From JAISFI01 sp031553775 (lineage in GTDB: Bacteria > Bacteroidota > Bacteroidia > Bacteroidales > Azobacteroidaceae): 35,941 nt of DNA. Below, one piece after another: positions 8,977 to 15,862 of this stretch. Made by a program: the position numbers and the translations under genes. The notes beneath the pieces are model-generated. The model worked only from the letters and a program-made list of their open reading frames with translations, ran no database searches and was not told the origin of the DNA. How positions within the stretch are numbered: the first letter of the stretch is position 1; every line of letters starts with the position of its first letter. The DNA lies in contig JAVBLA010000031.1 in NCBI GenBank assembly GCA_031553775.1, forward strand, positions 1 to 35,941. Reading direction: 5' to 3'.

Positions 8977-10173
8977 ATGAGAACAATATATAAATTAATC
9001 TCCATGCTCTGCATCGCTTGCTGTTTTGCAGGTTGCAAAGATTCCGACGATGAGATAGCTCAGGCATCGCTGACTTTAAGCGTTCCAACAGTGAGTTTTA
9101 CCGCAAAACAAAGTAGCGAAATAGTTAAAGTTGATGCTACTCGTAAATGGAGTGCGATTGCTTCCGATTATTGGATAACCGTAACTCCTGATAATTACCC
9201 CAGTGCTAAAGAACACTTTATTGCCAATGTTTCAGTCTCTGTGTCATTCAATGATACTGGTGATGACCGTGAAGGTTTTGTTGTCTTTTACCTGGAAGAT
9301 GAAGAAGTAGTAAGATTAATTGTTAAACAAAGCACTGAAGGGGCTGGCGAAGGACCTGATGAAGAGTTCCCCATCACATGGGCAAACCTGCAATGGTGTG
9401 CTTCTACCGCAATCCTTGAAGGTGGTAACTTTGAAGCAGGTTCATGTGTTTTTGCCAATGGTATTACCAATGTATTGGAAAGCACGACAGGGGAAGATAT
9501 TACATGTGATATAGGTTATTCATTGGATGATACGTCGCCTGATGGAGACGGTTGGACATGGACTCCTTGCTGGTTTAATGGAGACTGGGGAGATAACTTC
9601 TATTATCAAGGACGCATTGAAGGAATTCCTGTTGGCAATTATCATTATACATTCCGCTACCGTAACGGTACAGGCCCGTATAAATATGCAGGTACAAACG
9701 GATTGTGGAATGGTGTAGATAATCTTAGCGGCACATTTGAAGTAAAATCGGCTTCCGGAGGAGGTGATATTGACTACAGTAAATTTACTATCACATGGGC
9801 AAATCTGCAATGGAAGGCTGCCGATGAAATTCAGGCAGGTAGCTTTTTTGAGGCAGGTTCACAAGTCTATATTGACGGACTGACAAACCAAGATTCACCA
9901 AGTGCATCAGGAGAAGGTGTAATAGGCGAAATAGGTTATTCTACAAGCCCTGACCCGACAGGTAACGATTGGGTATGGAACGAAGGTTGGTTCAATGGCG
10001 ATTGGGGTAATAACTTCTACTATCAGGCCACAACACCGGAAATTACGGTTCCCGGAACGTATTACTATACTTTCCGCTTTAAAATGGGTAAGGATGGTCA
10101 GTATGCTTATGCAGGTACTGATGGGCTATGGGATGGCGCAGGTAATGTTTGCGGTACTTTTATCGTAAAATAA
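8977..10173 (+). CDS. BACON-domain lipoprotein with duplicated C-terminal domain (putative surface glycan-binding protein)
   Basis: A 398-residue lipoprotein with lipid cysteine C20 (FAGC) followed by KDSDDE, an acidic tail of the surface-export type. Residues about 30-120 look like a BACON domain (SLTLSVPTVSFTAKQSSEIV, then ATRKWSAI and YWITVTP). Two copies of a domain of about 125 residues follow, starting at ITWANLQW at residues 133 and 272. Each carries WFNGDWG-NFYYQ, an aromatic-rich YHYTFR or YYYTFR strand and an AGT-GLW ending. No catalytic motif is seen. As last gene of the SusCD operon, it takes the place usually held by SusE/SusF-like glycan-binding proteins, which is the role I infer. 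A terminator follows. Confidence 0.75.
   Translation: MRTIYKLISMLCIACCFAGCKDSDDEIAQASLTLSVPTVSFTAKQSSEIVKVDATRKWSAIASDYWITVTPDNYPSAKEHFIANVSVSVSFNDTGDDREGFVVFYLEDEEVVRLIVKQSTEGAGEGPDEEFPITWANLQWCASTAILEGGNFEAGSCVFANGITNVLESTTGEDITCDIGYSLDDTSPDGDGWTWTPCWFNGDWGDNFYYQGRIEGIPVGNYHYTFRYRNGTGPYKYAGTNGLWNGVDNLSGTFEVKSASGGGDIDYSKFTITWANLQWKAADEIQAGSFFEAGSQVYIDGLTNQDSPSASGEGVIGEIGYSTSPDPTGNDWVWNEGWFNGDWGNNFYYQATTPEITVPGTYYYTFRFKMGKDGQYAYAGTDGLWDGAGNVCGTFIVK
9373..10170 (+). repeat. Tandem duplication of a domain inside the BACON lipoprotein gene
   Basis: Two in-frame copies begin at 9373 and 9790, a period of 417 nt (139 codons). The first 24 nt of the copies differ at a single base, while later parts are diverged but alignable at protein level (GWFNGDWGNNFYYQ against CWFNGDWGDNFYYQ). 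The linker between them is glycine-rich (SASGGGDI). Confidence 0.85.
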
Positions 10174-10190
10174 TTAATCTTCTATAATCA

Positions 10191-10245
10191 TGTTCCCGAT
10201 AGTAATATTTTAGGAATAATACTGTCGGGAACATATCTTTTCTTT
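10191..10245 (+). terminator. Intrinsic terminator of the susC operon
   Basis: TGTTCCCGATAGTA (10191-10204) pairs with TACTGTCGGGAACA (10220-10233), with one G-U pair, followed by a T-rich tail. It lies 18 nt after the BACON lipoprotein stop and closes the operon. Confidence 0.85.
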
Positions 10246-10304
10246 TATATCTTTACGCTCAAAGCGTGTGTAGGCTTACATTGCATGCAAAATTAAATTG
10301 CAAA

Positions 10305-10337
10305 TTTCAATGTTCTCTGTTTTTTTGAATAACTTTG
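10305..10337 (+). promoter_or_regulatory. Putative promoter of the regulator gene
   Basis: TAACTTTG (10330-10337) matches the Bacteroides -7 box TAnnTTTG. TTTC at 10305-10308, 21 nt upstream, is a three-of-four match to the -33 box. The gene starts 37 nt downstream. This separates the regulator from the terminated susC operon. Confidence 0.5.
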
Positions 10338-10374
10338 TAATCGTATAATGTACAACCTATTCTAATGCAATGGA

Positions 10375-13143
10375 ATGAAATATTATTTACTATCTTTCAA
10401 ACTGATATTACTTTCGTATATTTTTTGCCCTCTCATTGTTGAGGCGCAAGTTGCTACGCATATCACGAATTTTAATCACAAAGCATATATCGGAGGAGTT
10501 CAGAACTGGGGAACTGCGATTTCCCCCGAACAAGTTCTCTATGTCGGAAATAACAATGGATTGTTAAGGTATAACGGTAATGACTGGAGTCTTTTTGAAC
10601 CCGGTGAACGTGCAACTATACGAGCTGTACATGTCGTTGAAAATCGAATTTATACTGCAGGAGACAATAATATTGGTTACTGGGAACAAAATTCGAACGG
10701 AAAAATAACATATACATCCCTTTTGCCTCAAGTCAATCAAATGGGAATTACCGGGGATACTTTCTGGAGTATCGGTTCACTAGGGAAAAACATCTACTTT
10801 CAGGCATTCGGAAATATTGTAATCTATGACGGCCAAAAAATGGATTACCTGGTCAAGCAGGATTTTTACTCTTTACTTTTCCAGACAGACGGGAAATTGT
10901 TTACTCAGAAATTCGGGAATTCACTTCAACAAATTAGCGGAAACAAATTGATACCCTTTTGCAATGACCCACTGTTTATAAAAGAAGAAGTAAAATTTAT
11001 ATATCAATTAACTGCCAATAGATATCTGGTCGGATTTTCAAACGGTGAATTATACACCCTCGAAAATAATGTATTGAAATTATTCTACAAACTGGTAAAC
11101 GAAAATAGTATTCCTGTCAGAATAGATTGCGGCAAGATTTGGAAAGATGAAATGTTAGCTGTAGGTACAATCGGAGACGGTTTGTATTTGATTCGGTTAA
11201 ATGACCTTAAGCAAACGCATATCAATTCCCCTCAATTACAAGACCTTAATATTCATAGTTTATGTTTCGTTGATGAAAACTTTCTTTGGCTTTCTTTAGA
11301 CAATGGAATTTCATCCGTTATATTGGATCCAAAAATGTATTTGTGGAAATCTTATACGGAAATCGGAACTTTCTTTGATGCAGCTTATTTCAACGGAAGA
11401 ACTTACATTGCTTCCAACCAAGGTATGTATTCGTATGAAGAAGGAGGACGTAAAATACAAACATCTATTTTCCCTCTGCAATTTTGCAATCTGAAAAATG
11501 AGTTGTTGTGCGGAACAACTTCCACATTATATAAAATGACAGCACAGCAACCTTCCTTCCAGAAGTTTTGTGATGTAAACGGAGTCGAACAATTTGAATA
11601 TATTGCCGATAAAGGAAATGAATACATTTTTTTACGAGCATATTCCGGAATTTCTCTGCTTCATTATAAGGACAATACATGGAAATATTTATCAATGCTT
11701 GTAGGTACCGTAAATTACAGGTATATAATGCCCGAAAATCTATATACTGTATGGGCTCTTCATCCCGAAAAAGGAATTTTCCGTTTACGAATTAATGATA
11801 AACTGGACCAAATAATAGGTTCCGACAATTTTACCGAAATAGATGAATTTTCAAATTACAGCAATATCAATATTATTAAAATAGAAGGTAGGGTTTTGTT
11901 TGCTACTCCCAAAGGAATTTATCTTTTTGATGTTACGGAAAAGAAATTTAAAAGACAGGAAAACTTAAGTAATCAAATCATGTATTTGGACAAATTGCAG
12001 TCAATTCGTCCTGCTTATGGAAATAATGTATGGGTCGCAGCCAATAACGAATTGTTTCTGTATCACATCACAGATTTGTCTGCTGAATTAGTTATGAATT
12101 TACCTTTTGTACACAATGAGTTCACCCTTTACGACAAACATCTTAATCTTCGTTCGGTAAATGATTCCATTGCATTTGTTTCAACATGTGAAGGAACCGT
12201 GATTATTGACAACGGTAAAATCAGCCGTAATAAATCTCAAAAACACTCTTTACGAGTTGAAACATTCTATTACACAAACAAAAACAACGGCATCACTTAT
12301 TTAGATTTTCATCAACCTAATATAGACCTTCCCAATACAGCTACGAACATTACGATAAAGGTAACAACAGGATTACTGGAATATCCAGCATCGATTTCTT
12401 ATCGCCTTCCGGGAGTATCTGAAGAATGGAGTGAGTGGCAAACTTCCGGTATTATTCATTTTACCAATTTACCTTCCGGCACATATAAACTTGAAATAAG
12501 GGACAGCGACAGAAATGCGATGACTATTTCCTTATTGGTTGCTCCGCCCATTTACAAGCGAACATGGATGATTTTGATATACATTTTGGTTTTGGTTATT
12601 ATAACAATCATACTAGCTACGGTATTTAGTGAAAGAAAACGAAAAATTCTTCAAAGAAAATATACCGAAGAACTGAAAAAGCAGGAATTTGAACAATTAC
12701 AGGAAAAAGTCGTATCCCAAGAAAATGAACTGAAAAACCGTATGCGTTTCTTATCCCATAAGCAAGAATTATTGGATACCATTTCATCTGAAATAGAAAC
12801 TCAGAAAAAGGAATTAGGCGACAGATATCCGAATAAACTTTACCTACGGTTGATGAATATCATTCAAGAAGGTAAAACCGAGAAAGACAAATTTTTATCG
12901 TTTGAGAACTATTTCGTTGAAGTACATCATGATTTTATGCTACGCATGAAAAAGACACATCCGTCTTTGTCTGCTTCCGAATTGAAGTTCTGTTGTTTGT
13001 TACGAGCAAATTTATCTACGAAAGAAATCTCGGTGATTATGGGAATCGCAATTCGTTCGGTCGAATTAAGAAAGCACAGACTTAAACAAAGACTTGGTTT
13101 AGGGTCGGAAGACAGCTTAACTTCTTACATATTATCTATTTGA
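10375..13143 (+). CDS. Membrane-spanning sensor/LuxR-type transcriptional regulator with Y_Y_Y domain
   Basis: A 922-residue one-component regulator of the Bacteroidota 'triple tyrosine motif' type, in the broad style of SusR. In order: signal peptide to about residue 24 (IVEAQ), a periplasmic beta-propeller-like sensor at about 30-640 built from reg_prop-like repeats (VLYVGNNNGLLRYNGNDWSL), a Y_Y_Y domain at about 655-722, one transmembrane helix at about 730-752 (TWMILIYILVLVIITIILAT), a coiled coil at about 755-835, and a LuxR-type helix-turn-helix at about 865-922 (NLSTKEISVIMGIAIRSVEL). It has no histidine kinase or receiver domain. It probably senses an imported oligosaccharide in the periplasm and activates the flanking operons. 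Targets and ligand are inferred from position. Confidence 0.88.
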   Translation: MKYYLLSFKLILLSYIFCPLIVEAQVATHITNFNHKAYIGGVQNWGTAISPEQVLYVGNNNGLLRYNGNDWSLFEPGERATIRAVHVVENRIYTAGDNNIGYWEQNSNGKITYTSLLPQVNQMGITGDTFWSIGSLGKNIYFQAFGNIVIYDGQKMDYLVKQDFYSLLFQTDGKLFTQKFGNSLQQISGNKLIPFCNDPLFIKEEVKFIYQLTANRYLVGFSNGELYTLENNVLKLFYKLVNENSIPVRIDCGKIWKDEMLAVGTIGDGLYLIRLNDLKQTHINSPQLQDLNIHSLCFVDENFLWLSLDNGISSVILDPKMYLWKSYTEIGTFFDAAYFNGRTYIASNQGMYSYEEGGRKIQTSIFPLQFCNLKNELLCGTTSTLYKMTAQQPSFQKFCDVNGVEQFEYIADKGNEYIFLRAYSGISLLHYKDNTWKYLSMLVGTVNYRYIMPENLYTVWALHPEKGIFRLRINDKLDQIIGSDNFTEIDEFSNYSNINIIKIEGRVLFATPKGIYLFDVTEKKFKRQENLSNQIMYLDKLQSIRPAYGNNVWVAANNELFLYHITDLSAELVMNLPFVHNEFTLYDKHLNLRSVNDSIAFVSTCEGTVIIDNGKISRNKSQKHSLRVETFYYTNKNNGITYLDFHQPNIDLPNTATNITIKVTTGLLEYPASISYRLPGVSEEWSEWQTSGIIHFTNLPSGTYKLEIRDSDRNAMTISLLVAPPIYKRTWMILIYILVLVIITIILATVFSERKRKILQRKYTEELKKQEFEQLQEKVVSQENELKNRMRFLSHKQELLDTISSEIETQKKELGDRYPNKLYLRLMNIIQEGKTEKDKFLSFENYFVEVHHDFMLRMKKTHPSLSASELKFCCLLRANLSTKEISVIMGIAIRSVELRKHRLKQRLGLGSEDSLTSYILSI

Positions 13144-13166
13144 TAAAGTAATATACATGAACATAG

Positions 13167-13199
13167 AAAAAGGGATTACATGGCTGTAATCCCTTTTTT
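13167..13199. terminator. Bidirectional terminator between convergent genes
   Basis: AAAAAGGGATTACA and TGTAATCCCTTTTT form a near-perfect stem around TGGC. The T run on the plus strand serves the regulator, and the A run serves the minus-strand lectin operon, whose last stop is at 13252. Confidence 0.88.
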
Positions 13200-13251
13200 A
13201 ATCAAAGTGAATCTCGTCTTACTTACTAATTCAAATTGTAAGCTGTCATTT

Positions 13252-14451
13252 TTATTTTACCATAACTTTCTTTGCCTCTGAACTTCCATCATTGTATTCT
13301 ACAAATACGATATAATATCCTTTATTTGGTAATACAAACTCTGATTTATCTACTCCTGAAGCTACTTTTTGACTTGTTACGGTATAAATTGAAATATTAC
13401 GTAAATCTTTACCAATCACTTTTACCGCATTACCCGCGACAGAGATATCAGCTTTATCTTTACTGGCTTCGGGATTGATAATAGAACTGGAACCCGTGGC
13501 ATTTTCAGATACAAATACAAACTTCATTGCACTTCCCGCTCCATGTTGGTCCCATTCACCAACTTCTGCAGGCGCCTCATCTATCCATATTGCATTCATC
13601 CATTTGAATTCTCCGGACGCATCTTTACGTTTCATCGCCCACCAATCTATACCGGAGAGAGTGACATTAAAGTTAACTTCACAAGGGGCATCGGTTTTGC
13701 TTGCCTGATATCTGTCACCTACAAAGGTCATTTTTGCACCGTTTTTATTTTCAATTACAAAATTTCCTTCGGTACCTGCACTTACTACTTTCCACAACTG
13801 ATTATTATTACCATCCGCATAAGTTTCTTGTTTCAGATTCGTATTTTCGTCTTTGTAAGTAACAACTTTATTGTCAAAATCTATACCGGGAGAAAATTGC
13901 ATGTAATACCAGTATTCATAAGTACTTGTACTAACGGCAGGCACTACCGGACCGAAAACTACCGGATTGGCCCATTCATAAGCCCCAAACTCCATCAATT
14001 GACCACCGATTTCACCTCCGTTCGGTTGATGCATCGATTGCCCGCCGACTCTCGTTATTATCATAATGTCTTTTAGATAATAGCTGTCATAGTGATAGTC
14101 CAGTGTAATATTCACAGATGCAGATGAACTTCCGGTAAAATTACTACCGTTAAAATTGATTTTACGACCGCTTTTGCCAATAAGAACATATTGACTTTCT
14201 ATCGGATTTCCATCCGTATCTTTAGCTTGCACAAGCTTCCATTGTTGACTGCTTTCTCCATTCGGAAGGCGGGTTTGAAGTGCAGCATCGTCGCCCATAT
14301 CTTGAACTATTCCGCCATTCCCATTGACGAACCTGATAGTATACCATGTTTCGTTTGAATTGTCTTCCGAACTGATTGTCGGCATTTCTTGCCCTTGAAT
14401 TTTACCAATGCTTATTAAAGCAACAAGTAAAATTAAAATATACTTTTTCAT
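13252..14451 (-). CDS. Secreted protein with two ricin-lectin-like modules and T9SS type A-like C-terminal domain
   Basis: A 399-residue exported protein with signal peptide to about residue 20 (KIQGQ). Two modules of about 150 residues follow. The first starts WYTIRFVNGNGGIVQDMGDD and carries QQWKLV; the second starts WYYMQFSPGIDFDNKVVTY and carries NQLWKVV and FVIENKNGAKMTFVGDRYQA. The QxW-like motifs and threefold strand pattern suggest ricin-type beta-trefoil lectin folds. The last 65 residues (ISIYTVTSQKV, then LPNKGYYIVFVEY and KKVMVK) look like a type A sorting domain of the type IX secretion system. It is the distal gene of a three-gene minus-strand set of paralogs. Sugar binding is inferred from fold resemblance and PUL context. 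Confidence 0.75.
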   Translation of the reverse strand: MKKYILILLVALISIGKIQGQEMPTISSEDNSNETWYTIRFVNGNGGIVQDMGDDAALQTRLPNGESSQQWKLVQAKDTDGNPIESQYVLIGKSGRKINFNGSNFTGSSSASVNITLDYHYDSYYLKDIMIITRVGGQSMHQPNGGEIGGQLMEFGAYEWANPVVFGPVVPAVSTSTYEYWYYMQFSPGIDFDNKVVTYKDENTNLKQETYADGNNNQLWKVVSAGTEGNFVIENKNGAKMTFVGDRYQASKTDAPCEVNFNVTLSGIDWWAMKRKDASGEFKWMNAIWIDEAPAEVGEWDQHGAGSAMKFVFVSENATGSSSIINPEASKDKADISVAGNAVKVIGKDLRNISIYTVTSQKVASGVDKSEFVLPNKGYYIVFVEYNDGSSEAKKVMVK

Positions 14452-14517
14452 AAAAGTGAGTATTAAGTGAGTAATAAATTCTTATTCAAATTCTATTTAT
14501 TTTTAGTTTAAATTACA

Positions 14518-14549
14518 TTGCCTGACAGGTACAAAGACCGGTCAGACAA
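14518..14549 (-). other. Intercistronic hairpin between lectin-like genes
   Basis: On the minus strand TTGTCTGAC pairs with GTCAGGCAA (one U-G wobble), with inner GGT/ACC pairing. It lies between the 403-aa and 399-aa genes and has no strong T run after it, so it may be a weak terminator or an RNA-processing or stability element that lowers expression of the distal gene. Confidence 0.45.
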
Positions 14550-14587
14550 TGCATAAATATATAAAAGAGTTTTAAGAAGGGAAAGCC

Positions 14588-15799
14588 TTATTTAATCAGA
14601 ACTTTTACAGCGTTAATACTTCCATCACTATATTCAATTGATAAGATATAACATCCTGCATTAGGCAATGTAACTTCATTCTTGTTCGACTTTGCGTATA
14701 TTTGTTGACCTGTTATTGCATAAACCGATACACTTTGGAAATCGTCACTAAGAATTTTTACAACATTACCTTCAACAGAAACATTTGCTTTATTGTTAAT
14801 TGTATTTTTTTCAATATTCGTGGAAATATCATCGGCATCAGTCACAAATACAAATTTCAAAGCAGAAGTACCTAAATGTTGTTCACCTTCACAAACTTCG
14901 GCAGGGTCGATAGCCGATGTGGTACTTAACCAGGCTTTCCAAGTTGCTGCAGTTTTATTCTTTACAGCCCACCAGTCAACTCCAACATTATTAGCATTGA
15001 AATTGAACGTAACCGCAGTACCGGTTTTACTTGCTTGATATCTGTTATTAGCAGGTTCAAATCCATCGCCATCGTTAAGAACAGTTATTTTTGCACCGCT
15101 TTTGTTTTCAATAATGAAATCCCCTTGAGTACCTGTGCCGATAACTTTCCATAATTGATTATCATTTTTATCCACATAAGCCTCTTGAGTTAAATTCGCA
15201 TCTTCTCCTTTATAGGTAAGTACATTTCCGGAAGAAACACCATCTTGAAATTGCATATAATACCAAGCTTTGTAGCTGTCTGTGCTTATTTTCGGTACCG
15301 GAGGGCCAAAAACCAGTACACTTGCCCATTCAAAATTTCCCCATGCTGCCAATTCAGGATCCGGGTCAAGTGCATTTAATTGATGCATACCGTCTCCACC
15401 TGCAATTCTAATAATCATTTCAGTTCCATAATAACCACTTTGAGTATCAAGAATAATATTTACGGAATTTGTGGAACTGGCAACGAAACGGTCTCCGTTA
15501 TGATGCATTTTGCGTCCGCTTTTAGCTACAATTACATATTGATTTGCAATAGGGTTGTTTTCCCCGTCTTTAGCCTGAACAACTTTCCAAAGTTGGTCTT
15601 CGTTTCCCGATGGAAGGGTAGCTTTAAGTGTAGCTTCGTCTCCCATATCCTGCACAATACCACCAAGACCATTTAAGAATCTGATAGTGTACCAAGTTTC
15701 GTTAGAACTGTCTTCCGAGCTGATTGTCGGCATACTTTGTCCGTATGTGGAGCAAATACCGCCCAACAAAATGAATAATGAAAGGATAATTTTTCTCAT
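14588..15799 (-). CDS. Secreted protein with two ricin-lectin-like modules and T9SS type A-like C-terminal domain (paralog)
   Basis: A 403-residue paralog of the gene downstream of it. It has a signal peptide to about residue 20 (STYGQ), a first module beginning WYTIRFLNGLGGIVQDMGDE with DQLWKVV, a second beginning AWYYMQFQDGVSSGNVLTYK with NQLWKVI and FIIENKSGAKITV, and a C-terminal sorting-like domain (VSVYAITGQQIY, then LPNAGCYILSIEYSDGS). It lies 63 nt downstream of the 994-aa gene, so cotranscription is likely. The second module is closer to module 2 of the 994-aa protein (VDWWA-KNK-AATWK) than to that of the 399-aa protein, which points to duplication in steps. A binding rather than enzymatic role is inferred; no catalytic motif is visible. 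Confidence 0.74.
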   Translation of the reverse strand: MRKIILSLFILLGGICSTYGQSMPTISSEDSSNETWYTIRFLNGLGGIVQDMGDEATLKATLPSGNEDQLWKVVQAKDGENNPIANQYVIVAKSGRKMHHNGDRFVASSTNSVNIILDTQSGYYGTEMIIRIAGGDGMHQLNALDPDPELAAWGNFEWASVLVFGPPVPKISTDSYKAWYYMQFQDGVSSGNVLTYKGEDANLTQEAYVDKNDNQLWKVIGTGTQGDFIIENKSGAKITVLNDGDGFEPANNRYQASKTGTAVTFNFNANNVGVDWWAVKNKTAATWKAWLSTTSAIDPAEVCEGEQHLGTSALKFVFVTDADDISTNIEKNTINNKANVSVEGNVVKILSDDFQSVSVYAITGQQIYAKSNKNEVTLPNAGCYILSIEYSDGSINAVKVLIK

Positions 15800-15862
15800 A
15801 ACACAAATGTTTTTAATGATAAATAAAAAATTAATTAACTCACATATAGTTACAGGATGAAG

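Noticed and set aside
9373..10170. Tandem repeat considered as a CRISPR-like or satellite array
   Set aside because: There are only two copies, each in frame and about 417 nt apart, and they encode a duplicated protein domain.
13543..14076. A 177-codon plus-strand open frame inside the lectin-like gene
   Set aside because: It lies wholly within a minus-strand gene whose protein has paralogs next door. The plus-strand translation has no signal peptide or family features.
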